A program made the translations under genes and the position numbers. Positions 55,801-64,000 of a stretch of DNA of 64,000 bases are shown here, one piece after another; within the stretch, counting starts at the first letter, position 1, and the number at the start of each line of letters is the position of its first letter. The notes under the pieces are model-generated. The model saw only the letters and a program-made list of their open reading frames with translations. It ran no database searches and was not told where the DNA came from. This stretch comes from Timema cristinae (Eukaryota; Arthropoda; Insecta; Phasmatodea; Timematidae). The stretch covers positions 62,001-126,000 of the forward strand of contig JBCFYV010000219.1 of assembly GCA_039000515.1 (NCBI GenBank), in the 5' to 3' direction.

Positions 55801-58800
55801 ACGCCAAAGTTCTAGCTGAGCCATACACAAAGCTGCTGTAATCAAGTTTTGGTCTTTGCAAGGCCCTATAAAGGGGCATCAAGTTTTCCCTATCAGCATC
55901 CGAAGAGTGACCGCGCTAACTACTTTTAAGCAAATTCAGTGTTTTGATACACCTTTGATGTGATGAATCCATTTAATCATGCTTATCATGAAGAATTTGT
56001 GAAAATGTAAGCTCATGAGACCAGGTTATGAACCACCATCACCATACCTGCTTGGAAATAAAATATTCAACACTGTGTATGACTGTTATTGTTGAATGCA
56101 AGGAGAAACTTCAATGACAGATTGTACCAATGGCATTAGCTGGATGGTCAAACATCCATAGTAAGCCTCTTGTATGTTGTTCAGTAATGACTCAATATGG
56201 AGAGTCTGTTTTAGTTAAAAGTCTTGATAATTCAGGCCAGTCACACACAGCAGAGTATTTGAAAAAGATTGCAGTTAAATCCATTCAAAATTGTGAAAGT
56301 TCATTTGGGGCAAAAGTAAAAAGTTTTGTAAGAGAGAACACCGGCAACATTATTAAAATGTGCAGACAGCTAGAAACAAGATGATGTTGACATAATCCAG
56401 TAAGGCTGTTCCACTCGTTTTTTAAATCTTTTGGCAGAAGATGTCCAAATTCCAGGGGTTGAAACAATATTGTATTAAAATTTTATTTTATTTATTATAA
56501 TAAAATACTTTCCAAACAAACCATTACCAGCTGCTAGGTACAAAGCAGCCAAAGGTAAATTAGAGGTTAGATGGAAATAATTGAGTGATTCCATTAGTCA
56601 TTCTTTGACAACAGAGGAATTATAGATGCCAAGATCACAAGAACATATTTAAAATTGTAAATGATGTTCATATAACAGTAAATGCCTTGGATTTTATGAA
56701 TCGAATAACTCCTATATCCGTGGCATTAGGCAGAGTCCAACGAGATCATGCCATAATTTCTGTTGAAGTGTGCCTAAGTCAACCATACAGTGTCCAGACA
56801 TATGTTGTAAGACATAAGAATATGGTATTAGGTCCTGTACAGCAGGGCTTCTCAGCCTAGGGGTCACATAAATAGTCTTGGGGGTCGCAGGACATTAAAA
56901 AAAATCATAAATAATATGTAAATAATATTATCCTACATTTTCAACCAGAGTGGTGACTATAGGCCATACTGTTGTCTCAATATGACAGTAATAACCTACA
57001 AATTTTAAGCTGGGTAGCAGACAACAAGGTCCTTTGTATAGGCTTGGCGACAGGGAAGGGAATGTCTCGGCTTGTGGAAGAGTGGCGGGGGGGGGGGGGG
57101 GGGGGGGGCTTTTTTTGGTCAAGGAGATTAACAAAAGGTTTGAAAGTATGTTGTGTCACGACTCATTCTTGGTGGCTTGTACCTTGCAAGTGAGACAGAG
57201 AAAGATAGAAATACTAGCAGGTATATTTCAAGCCTCATCATCAATACTAACCAGTTGAGTTCCACAACAGTTCACCAACTCGTATCACTAAATAGTTTTG
57301 CCCAGTGCAGAAGGCCTTTTTAGCAGTTTGTGATCCATGGTGTTCGGAGCTCTTGCTAGTTGCATAGTTGTTCAGTGTTAGTTGCACAGTTGTTCAGTGT
57401 TAGTTGCACAGTTGTTCAGTGTTATTGCACAGTTGTTCAGTGTTATTTGCACAGGTGTTCAGTGTTATTTGCACGGTTGTTCAGTGTTAGTTGCACAGTG
57501 TTCAGTGTCAGCGTTAGTTGCACAGTGTTCAGTTGTTAGTTGCACAGTTGTTCAGTGTTAGTTGCAAAGTTGTTCAGCGTTAGTTGCACAGTTTTTCAGT
57601 GTTAGTTGCACAGTTGTTTAAGTGTTAGTTGCAAAGTTGTTCAGCGTTAGTTGCACAGTGTTCAGTGTTAGTTGCACAGTTGTTCAGTTGTTAGTTGCAC
57701 AGTTGTTCAGTGTTAGTTGCACACAGTGTTCAGTGTTAGTTGCACAGTGTTCAGTTGTTCAATGTTAGTTGCACAGTTGTTCATGTTGGTTGTTAAATTT
57801 TTCAATATTCCTTGTACAGTGTAAAGTTGTTTAGTTGTTCTAGTATCTCCGAAGATGTAATGGACGAACAAATAATTAACTGTCACCAGTTACTGGCTGC
57901 CGTCATTTAAAGTACAAATTGCAATAAAATTGAAATTATCTTACCCATGGATAAGTGGTTAAATCTGTCAAAGACTAAGACAGCAGATAATACTGAAGCT
58001 ATAGATCCTGCAGAACCAGAGTTATCCAGCACTAACAAGAATGTGCAGATATATAAAACTAAAGATGTTTTATCACGTGCAAAAATAGGAAATGCAATGA
58101 TACATTTTTGCAGTATGGATTTACTTTTATTTCTACAAATAATGATTCGTAATGAATTCTTGGCGAGTGAAAGTCTCAAACCTGTAAAATTAAAACAACA
58201 TCTACACACAAAGCATGCTTCCTATTCCAATAAGCCTGTACAGTTTTTCGAAAGGTTATTAGAATAATAGAAAAAACCAAAACAATTTCTCGAAACTAAT
58301 GTACTGCTCAATATAAAGTACTTAAGAGCATATGATGAAGCCTCTTACTTAATTGAAAATGTTAAGAAACCATACACCATCGCCAAGATCTTGTGTTGCC
58401 AGTGGCGATTAGAATGAATTAAATTATTCAAGGGCAGAAATATGCAGTAGAATTTTTTAAAAATGGCACTATTAAACGATAAAAGCTCTATAAGATAGTG
58501 ATATAGCAAATGCTATTCATTAATCCACAAGGAAAGCAAATTGATATATATTTGGCGAGGATTTATGAAGAGAAGCCACCACTATGACCAATGAGCTGAA
58601 CTGTTTTGTCCAAATGTTGACTCAATGAGTTAAGGCCCTATTCAAAAACAGTTAAATCACCAAATGTATGTTAATGAGAACGTTAAAAACTTAAATGGGC
58701 CCATATGACACTCTTAGATTTTCACTTAGTGAAGAGAGTAAAGTTGGAAAGTGATCACTGCCACAGAGGCCCAAAATACATTTTTATTTAACAATGCCAG

Positions 58801-60472
58801 AGAGTACAAAATCCCTCAAGACTACCAAAGCCTTAATAAATCTTCTGAGTGCATTTGAAATAAAGAGCTTCACAGAAAAATGTGTAGGCTACTTTGATTG
58901 TAAAATATAGCTGATTAGCATGATATAAATCATAACCACAAAGCAGAGGGCAATCATTGTGGTGGATATAGATCTACTGCAAACACTTAAGTAGAAGTAT
59001 ACAGGTGTATTTTTTTGTGTGTCACTTGAGAAGAAAGAATACAAAGGGGTATATTTTCCTTGCACTAATGTCTATAAATCCTTTGGTGCCTTTTAACAAG
59101 TCACACAATTTGTAGTTCCTTGTACAAGGTTATTTCTTCTGAAATTTGCTGTGGTCACACCAGTCTGGCACAGCCTATGATTATTTTGTGTACCCCTCAA
59201 AAAGCCTAAAGCAAGAATGAGTGAATTGACACTGACCAAATGAGTTGGAGTTCTTCAGTGAACTCAAATGGTTCAAAATTTATATATTATTTAATGGTTT
59301 TGAGTTATGATTGGACAAAATACTATTACTAATACTACAAAATATTACTAATGTTAAGTAAAGTAAAACAGTTTTCTCTGAATAGTTGAAATTTGAAAAT
59401 GTTTATTTCCATTTTCAAAACCCCATTTCTGCTATTACAAATTGAATTAAGAGGGGTAAAAGATTTTTTTAAACTGAAATATAAAAGAATTTATTCTTAC
59501 CTTGGTGATGTATCCGATTCTTCACTGTCGGACAATGAATGAACAGACTTGTAAGTGTTGGCAAGCCTGCTCACAGGTGTATGTGGTTTTTGTAAACCAA
59601 TCTCACGATTAAAAACACTTTCAGTCTCACAGTCCGCAGCCAGTAGTCCTGACAAGTTGGCCTCATCACTCTGGCATGGCACTAAAGAGAGTAAAAGAGA
59701 ATTATTATCATCATCAGTTTGTAAGTTGGTGCTTGCCATGAGTGGTCATATTCCAAATGTGCTGCGTGAGTTAATAGTGTAGAGTGATACAAAAGCATTT
59801 ACTTGTAGAGTTTATGGAAGATAACGAATAGTTAAAAAAAAGGATGTGATGCTGAAATAAGTAGGATCAACACTTAAATGCCTACGTTCACGAATTTGAT
59901 CATTTTTGTCTGATTAATCCTCAAAACAAGTAAAATATCAATTTTTGTTTTTCAACGTTTTGAGTGGAATTTAGTCAAAGGTTGTTCAACTAGCTTAGAA
60001 TGATGTTTTGATATTTTTATCGCCCTAAATGATAAAATGTTATGTTTGAACTCAAAAGTGCTCAAAATGAGTAAAATAAACATTTAAGTGTCTACTTTTT
60101 AGGAATTTGATCATTTTGGTCAGATTAATATTCAGAGTAGATAAAAATGTGGAGAATGTATGGTTGTGGATCTATCATTACTTCTATATAAATAATTTAA
60201 TTGTTGATGAAGACACATAAGAAAGTTAATGTAATACCATTTTTATAGTGAAGATTAGATTAAACATTGACCATTTTTAATCAAGTGACATACAATGAAA
60301 AATTAATCAGTTCCCAGACTGTAGGTCAGTAAAAGTGTATTGAGAGCAAGATAGCAATGATATGTTACGTACCACGTGGAGAATATATAAGTGTGTCATC
60401 ATCAAAGTTTTGTCTTGAAGGTGAAACTGGAGCGCTGGAATCACTCGATACCAAAATCACTTCCTCTGCCAT
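46687..60472 (-). CDS. EME1: EME1/MMS4-like subunit of the MUS81 endonuclease, 5' five exons
   Basis: Host gene read on the minus strand. Exons 60472-60373, 59681-59501, 52955-52862, 52195-52019 and 46857-46687 join in phases 1, 2, 0, 0 into 241 open codons with GT/AG borders. It starts MAEEVILVSSDSSAPVSPS, with a SUMO-interaction-like VILV-SSDS. Acidic motifs SLSDSEESDTSP and NSDEEFPTIPWPSK follow, then a charged coiled-coil-like helix (KEEVKERRKIEKDLKRAEKE). ALRAYKPGECLK comes next, close to the ALRA..P.ECLK motif preceding the ERCC4-type fold of EME1, and last LLTAEYGGELLVALQGAELQ. EME1 is the non-catalytic partner that targets MUS81 to branched DNA in the nucleus. The rest of the nuclease fold and the HhH domain are not in the window. 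Introns 2 and 4 (6.5 and 5.2 kb) carry many transposons. Confidence 0.66.
46858..48394. other. EME1-like intron 4, left part
   Basis: AT-rich with no repeat I can name. A 77-bp plus-strand segment at 47207-47283 looks exon-like (acceptor-like TTTTTAG, donor-like GTAAAT) but stands alone. Confidence 0.4.
48395..49170 (-). pseudogene. C-terminal relic of the same unnamed repeat-borne family as 27942-29290
   Basis: From 49170 downwards it reads HKPKIGRTPRKMYF, a glutamine run (CAA repeats, 49064-49088), LLAHAFSGCDTTSAIHEKGK and FLYRSKDNVYLYLGSTEVCD. In another frame follow LEALPPTSASTGQHSLHTYY, QVQTWRWNTLNPEHWGLS and a Cys-rich tail, SGATCTALCKNCEGVSCANC, at about 48470-48530. The order HAF.GCDTTSA, LPPT....QHS, QVQTW, Cys-rich tail is that of a widespread uncharacterised animal protein family. 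Frameshifts make it dead. It lies in EME1-like intron 4. Confidence 0.58.
49355..49735 (+). pseudogene. Fragment of a Sola-like transposase
   Basis: Shifting frames give RTPEDRVEKARQHILSFLAF, HYTRAHNPHRKYLSPELDI, EFNLQFHSLRKDTC (frame-corrected by eye) and NEHEVHLHKAEKAR-like text. These are counterparts of SHYCRKDIRN, YLPPGMTV, FNFSY and DTCNKCDSLKSQ in the relic at 9040-9711. It is cut off at 49735 by LINE copy E. Confidence 0.55.
49736..51515 (-). mobile_element. I-like LINE copy E: complete 5' UTR and ORF1, minus strand
   Basis: The 5' end at about 51515 reads CCCTCTGCAGGCCGGGGTTT on the minus strand. The 5' UTR (about 50760-51515) contains the same pyrimidine-rich tract as copies A, B and D. 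ORF1 follows, and the copy ends at 49736 without ORF2 or tail. It is the best preserved copy of this part and lies within EME1-like intron 4. Confidence 0.8.
49924..50746 (-). pseudogene. ORF1 (gag-like, triple zinc knuckle) of LINE copy E
   Basis: 50746-50261 encodes FLVISQVEDNEDLKRVSPF, RVINGAAKSEVSIRKLRDGT and FLNVCKGVDTCFDLDC. A shifted frame, 50382-49924, carries YILTFATPTLPKEFRAGFHV, then three CCHC-type knuckles: CFQCQEFGHTKLQC, CADCGPEAHKTPC and CVNCKGPHSAWSRAC. This is the ORF1 architecture of I/Jockey-type LINEs. One frameshift lies around 50350 in a run of A/T. ORF1 binds LINE RNA in the cytoplasm and accompanies it to the nucleus. Confidence 0.82.
51872..51909. repeat. Perfect 38-bp palindrome
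   Basis: TTAGGCCTATGGATTATAT followed at once by its exact complement, 19-bp arms with no spacer. In EME1-like intron 4, 110 bp downstream of exon 4. Confidence 0.95.
52019..52195 (-). CDS. EME1: EME1-like exon 4
   Basis: Acceptor TTATTGATTTTTCAG; encodes SKRFKGNAFEGKERLTKEEV, the charged helix and ALRAYKPGECLK; donor GTACAG. 177 nt, phase 0 at both ends. The motif here is the strongest link to EME1. Confidence 0.72.
52862..52955 (-). CDS. EME1: EME1-like exon 3
   Basis: Acceptor TTGATATGTACAG; encodes LNSDEEFPTIPWPSKTSP and SRRTSPPIK; donor GTTATT. 94 nt, restoring phase 0. Confidence 0.65.
52956..53640. other. EME1-like intron 2, right-hand unassigned part
   Basis: AT-rich, nothing recognised. 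Confidence 0.4.
53643..55935 (-). mobile_element. I-like LINE copy H: 3' UTR, RNase H and RT end, minus strand
   Basis: 3' tail (ATT)n at 53643-53665 on the plus strand, then GTTTATAGGCCCTTCAACAC, the 3' UTR start shared with copies F and I. RNase H scraps lie at 53940-54300 and 54690-54885 (TPRELPGDIYRN; VYLVNQVFLPQ). The RT C-terminus lies at 55535-55882 (MMPLYRALQRPKLDYSSFVY, RTLALRMLDSVHHDSIQL). A SINE at 54428-54697 splits it. All frames are broken. Confidence 0.75.
54428..54697 (-). mobile_element. tRNA-derived SINE, second head type, minus strand
   Basis: Full-length copy on the minus strand: head GGTGACCTGGTGGTCTAGGG, B box GGGTTCGATCCTCGG, 3' end CGGGTAGTAAGACGCGGTGC plus (AAT)n. 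Imperfect flanks AACATGACC and AACATTACC may be its target duplication. Inserted in LINE copy H. Confidence 0.87.
56110..56830 (+). pseudogene. hAT-like transposase scrap (DUF659 type)
   Basis: 56130-56384 reads LAGWSNIHSKPLVCCSVMTQ, SVLVKSLDNSGQSHTAEYLK, NCESSFGAKVKSFVRENTGN and IIKMCRQLE. This is the DUF659 region of hAT-related transposases, whose D....N motif here reads RENTGN. No further domains survive. It lies in EME1-like intron 2. Confidence 0.62.
57087..57108 (+). repeat. poly(G) run, 22 nt
   Basis: Uninterrupted G22 followed by CTTTTTTT, within the hAT fragment. Such a run could form a G-quadruplex. Confidence 0.95.
57357..57790 (+). repeat. 22-bp minisatellite, about 20 copies
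   Basis: Unit TTGCACAGTTGTTCAGTGTT plus AG, with single-base and short-indel variants. Located between the hAT left end and its coding region. Confidence 0.93.
58421..59490. other. EME1-like intron 2, left-hand unassigned part
   Basis: No recognisable repeat or gene. Confidence 0.4.
59501..59681 (-). CDS. EME1: EME1-like exon 2
   Basis: Acceptor TTTTACTCTCTTTAG, then PCQSDEANLSGLLAADCE to SLSDSEESDTSP; donor GTAAGA at 59500. 181 nt, entering in phase 1 and leaving in phase 2. Confidence 0.65.
60373..60472 (-). CDS. EME1: EME1-like exon 1
   Basis: ATG at 60472; MAEEVILVSSDSSAPVSPSR and DDDTLIYSPR; donor GTACGT at 60372-60367. Leaves one base of a codon (phase 1). Confidence 0.65.
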
Positions 60473-60798
60473 CTTCCTAGTATCTCAACAACACACACCT
60501 ACATTAACATAATAAGGTATCATTTAGTTGGTGAATAAGAATAACATTTAAATTATATTATATGCCGGTTTTAAATATTTTAAACCAAAAATATAATTTT
60601 GAAGTTTGTAATAATGATGCAAGTTTTAATTAAAATAAGTAGATGAGTAGATTTAAACTATTTTTTATTTATAATTTTAAACATTAGTGTTTAAATATTA
60701 TTATTGTTGGAGTTTTTAAATGTATCGAAAGCTAGTGGACCTTAAGAGATAATTAAAACATAATAAATATCCATAAGTCTAAATAAATACAAAGATGA

Positions 60799-62480
60799 TT
60801 ATTATTATTATTATTATTAGGGTTTATAGGCCCATCGGCACTGTGAGGTCATTAGGGCTTTGAATGATATAAAAAACATAGTTAAATCCCATGGGGTAGA
60901 GACATAATAATTAAGGTGCAGAATATACAGGTCAATACACAAAACATGATATAGATATAAAAATAGTAGATTTCAATATGATAAAATATCCATTTGACAC
61001 TCCATAGGAGACGTCAAATGGAATATTAAAATGTTTTGAGTGATACATCTGCTAAAAAAAACCACAGCTGTATACAGAAATATATTAAAATATAACACAT
61101 TAAAATGACAAAACAAACATATTAAAATATACCAAATCTGTTAAAAATACCCTCAATATGAGAAAAAATCTAAACAAGTGATTTTATAACAGTGACTCAA
61201 ATGGAATTAAAAAGATCCGCCTGGCATATAAATCGGAACAAACAAATAATTTCATCTGTGCTATCACATAAAAAGGGACGTAGGTCACCTTTAAAATCAT
61301 GAGCCAGGCAGATAGGGGCAAATTTATGACAATCCGCCAAATTGTGGTACACACTAAAGGGAGCAAAACAAAACTCACAAACTGGAAGTGGATTCCAACT
61401 CGATTAAATTCCATCAGTTAATAAAGTATGCTCGACGCTTAGCCTTGTCACGATGACCTCCTCTCTTCTAGACATTCTTGTAGAACAGGGCCATCACAAC
61501 ACACCATCTCTTATAGAACGCAGCTTGTTCTGAGCAGGTGTTGAAACCCACTGCTCGTGCCAGGTAAGTAAGGCCCCACGCCAAACAAAACCCTTTAGAT
61601 CTAAAAACATGACACTCAGACTCACCTCAGGAGGCAGGCGTGCTCCCAAGAATCCAGCAAAAGGCGAGCCAGGTGCTTAATTAATCAATTTTTAAAATTT
61701 GCTCATGTATCATCTGCATGAAGGGATTCCAGGAGTAGAGAATAGACAATGCCAACAGAGCAAACATGGAATCCGTGCAGATGAGAACAGAAAGGTGAAT
61801 ATTTCGGTATGCAAAACACAAAGATTTAAAAATGGCATATAATTCAGCCGTACAAACACTTGTTTCTTCAGGTAAACCAAATTTGAAATTGAATCCTTCA
61901 ACAACAAAAGCACACCCCACGGAGGCTCCGCTCCATATTTAGAGTCATCAGTGTATATGTGATATAATCCGTGAAAGCGAGTGGAGAGGAGCTCGTAGAA
62001 GGTCCTCTCATATACAAAGTTTAAGGTGGTCGCTTTAGGGAACTTGGCAAGATCAAAATGGCATTTCGGAAGGCATATCTTCCAGGGAGAAACTCAATCT
62101 GGTGATAGCCTTTGGCAGGACTATCCCACACGTTTCGAAAACCAATAGCATCCGGATCCCAACCGGCCTTGCACTATGCCATTAGGTATCATACAAGGCA
62201 CGGTTAAGTGGATGAAACACAGGGCGGTAGGCGACATGCTCTGGCATGCAATGTAGTTTTGACGCGTAAGATGCCAGAAGATAGGACCGCCGGTAAGAAA
62301 GAGGGGGCTCACCGGCGTCGGCACTAATGCTGACGACTGGACTGGTACGAAAGGAACCAGTAGCCAGTCGTATGCCAGCGTGGTGTACACTATCTAGAAT
62401 CTTTAATGCAGATGGTCTCGCTGATCTATAAAAAAAACTGCCATAATCTAGTTTATATCTTACCAACAAGTATGGCGACA
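60799..62480 (-). mobile_element. I-like LINE copy I: 3' UTR, RNase H, RT end, minus strand
   Basis: Tail (ATT)n at 60799-60820 on the plus strand, then GTTTATAGGCCCATCGGCAC. RNase H pieces: GCAFVVEGFNFKFGLPEETS, VCTAELYAIFKSL (catalytic E), LICTDSMFALLAL (catalytic D) at 61681-61920. RT C-terminus: YKLDYGSFFYRSARPSALKI, LDSVHHAGIRLATGSFRTSP and AGEPPLSYRRSYLLASYASK at 62182-62480. 5'-truncated. Frames are broken by several stops. It lies just upstream of the EME1-like gene. Confidence 0.77.
60990..61021 (-). repeat. 9-bp-stem hairpin in LINE copy I 3' UTR
   Basis: CCATTTGAC ... GTCAAATGG with a 14-nt loop. Confidence 0.85.
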
Positions 62481-62700
62481 GGGTGCTTCCAAACACATCC
62501 GCTCGCTACAACACCTGACATTATAAATAACTCAACTAAGTTAGGCTCGCTCCCACGACCCTTGAGCGCCACTGTTGTGGTGAGTTTTCTTCGAACCTCC
62601 CCTTTACCTCACCCCTTAAGCTCCAGTCCCCCCCTATCACCACCTGTGTTTTTACTCTTTTTCTATTTCTTTTTTTGTTCCGTTCTAGTCAGAGAAAGGG

Positions 62701-62730
62701 TATAAAATAAGTTACTCTCGGATTCACTTC
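62701..62730 (+). promoter_or_regulatory. Candidate TATA box and initiator
   Basis: TATAAAATAA at 62701-62710 followed 12 bp later by TTCACTTC, an arthropod initiator-like sequence. Predicted from sequence only. Confidence 0.4.
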
Positions 62731-62876
62731 AGGACATTTTATAACATCACATCATCGAAAAAGGAACCTTTGCTACATTACTCTACGAAAGAACCGGTGG
62801 CCATAGAGTATTGGGCATGGTTTTCGCCGCCAAGGAGAATCGTCTCAGACTTCCTAAGTATAGAGGCGACGTTAAT

Positions 62877-63423
62877 AAGTCCATCTGACTTATGGGTCTA
62901 GTTTAAAGACTAGAAAATGTTTATTAAGTCCTTCTGACTTTTCGTTTATCAGAATTGTGTCCTTCAGACTTAGTACAGTCGATGCAACTATTATGTATAT
63001 TTCAATATCTTGTTTTAGTCAAAGTGACTAGATTTTGGTTTTGTGTTCTTCTGACTAAGTTAGTGTAGTCACAGTAACTCTAATGTTGCTTAAGTCCTTC
63101 GGACTTGTTATATTGGTCTAAGAGACTATGTTTTTCCTATATCTATATGATATAGCTTCGATATAGGAGCCTTGAGCTCCAGATGTAATAAGAACTTAGT
63201 CCAAATGGTTGCTATTCTCCACGAGCACTATATTTCCCTTTTGAGTCCTTAAGACTACACACTTGTTTTTATGGCTACAACCAGGTTGTCTATCCTTTTT
63301 CTAGGACCTAGGGGTCAATGTGTTGAATCATGCTTGTTGACGCGCTTTGCGTGTGGTATTAGCTTGGGTGGGTAAAGCGCAGAACTCCGCTTGTTTCCAT
63401 ATGGGGTCCGCGCGGATAATACC
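62877..63423. repeat. Array of short perfect hairpins
   Basis: At least eleven perfect inverted repeats in 547 bp. AAGTC/GACTT at 62877 and 62926, CTAGT/ACTAG at 62898, TAGTC/GACTA at 63016, AAGTCC-TTC-GGACTT at 63092. CCTATATC/GATATAGG at 63136, GGAGC/GCTCC at 63166, AGTC/GACT at 63244, ACAACC-A-GGTTGT at 63277, CTAGG-A-CCTAG at 63301. ACGC/GCGT at 63340, AAGCG/CGCTT at 63375 and the palindrome TCCGCGCGGA at 63407. GGTATTA (63355) and TAATACC (63417) enclose the last two. Function unknown. Confidence 0.8.
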
Positions 63424-64000
63424 TTTTTTCTCTCTGCCCGTTTTTGGCACCTATTGACTGAGTATTAGTATTGTATGAATTAAATTAGTGTTGTACCCCA
63501 GGGAGTAGGTCATTAAATACATGTACTATTGAATGCTCTGACAGTACCAATAGGGAAAGGACCGGACATAGTACTATTTTGTGTAGACACCTGTATGTTA
63601 GCCATCTACCAATGTAATCAACTAACCTTTCTATTGCTATTCATTATACAATGTCTCTTAAGAATTTTTCCTAAGTTCCAATCAAGCAAGCTAGCTTAAA
63701 TTATAAATGTGTTAATAATACTATATATACATGATTTCCAGTTAACTTCTGTTTGTAATAACCTCACTTTTTTTCTTTTAGAATCACCTGACCGTAGCAT
63801 GGCGTCAGTCCAACTGTTTTGTTATTGACCATTGCTCTTCAAGCCTACTGCATTTTATCTCGCAGCCTAGAACTATTGTTTGCCCGTGTCACAACAAGAC
63901 AGTATTAATTTGGAACTTTTAACTTATGTTCTTGTATATCTATTGTAATCAAACATATTTTTTGTTTTTCTGTTATAATAAATCTATTATTGTTATTTTA

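Larger units (their letters stand above)
56844..58420 (+). mobile_element. ZBED5-like hAT fragment with expanded minisatellite
   Basis: The left terminus is AGCAGGGCTTCTCAGCCTAG followed by GGGGTCGCAG, typical of this hAT group. 57947-58267 encodes MDKWLNLSKTKTADNTEAID, then NEFLASESLKPVKLKQHLHT and KHASYSNKPVQFFERLLE, the N-terminus with the C-terminal half of a BED finger. The sequence runs on past a stop with AYDEASYLIENVKKPYTIAK to about 58420, then is lost. The catalytic domain and right end are absent. Confidence 0.68.
62481..64000 (+). other. Unassigned region with TATA box, hairpin array and AATAAA
   Basis: No protein family recognised. TATAAAATAA at 62701-62710 with an initiator-like TTCACTTCAGG at 62723, a dense hairpin array at 62877-63423, and AATAAA at 63977-63982 suggest a short non-coding transcription unit or the LTR/leader of an unidentified retroelement that runs past the window. 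Confidence 0.45.

Noticed and set aside
57357..57790. CRISPR array
   Set aside because: Units are contiguous with no unique spacers; it is a minisatellite in an animal genome.

Overview
The window looks like a repeat-saturated stretch of an arthropod, most likely insect, nuclear genome. Support: AT-rich DNA, introns with GT/AG borders, a 3'-end R2 retrotransposon still flanked by 28S rDNA at its canonical site, tRNA-headed SINEs, I-like LINEs with CCHC gag-type ORF1, and Copia, hAT, piggyBac, Kolobok-like and Sola-like transposons. There are no bacterial operons, CRISPR arrays or complete RNA genes. I could not narrow the species further.

Layout. 1-2755: AT-rich DNA with a decayed piggyBac transposase. 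2756-22014: one Copia LTR retrotransposon (211-bp LTRs, AAAGT target duplication) blown open by two DNA transposons. These are a decayed 3.8-kb element with 33-bp terminal inverted repeats and an AAAT duplication (Sola-like), and a 10.8-kb element with 14-bp perfect inverted repeats and a TTAA duplication. The latter carries a three-exon, apparently uninterrupted gene for a DDE transposase fused to a YqaJ-type exonuclease. 22789-24561: a 5'-truncated R2 inside a tiny 28S rDNA shard. 24840-27103: 5' part of an I-like LINE with a 584-bp hAT MITE inside. 27284-46441: an old ZBED-type hAT transposon opened by a LINE insertion (11-bp duplication), itself stuffed with further LINEs, SINEs and hATs, including a 2.8-kb hAT with a perfect 8-bp duplication.

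46687-60472 (minus strand) holds the only convincing host gene: five in-phase exons encoding the N-terminal ~241 residues of an EME1/MMS4-like subunit of the MUS81 structure-specific nuclease. Its 3' exons are not in the window, and its introns contain LINE, SINE, hAT, Sola-like and other relics plus a perfect 38-bp palindrome. Upstream of the gene lies another LINE 3' end (60799-62480). The last 1.5 kb is unassigned sequence with a TATA box, a dense array of more than ten short perfect hairpins, and a terminal AATAAA.

How the parts relate: nearly everything except the EME1-like gene is mobile DNA. Matching target duplications let the order of insertion be read directly. Almost all I-like LINE pieces lie on the minus strand, and the SINEs share a 3' end and an (AAT)n tail resembling the LINE tail. 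All assignments come from reading motifs by eye; no database search was run.
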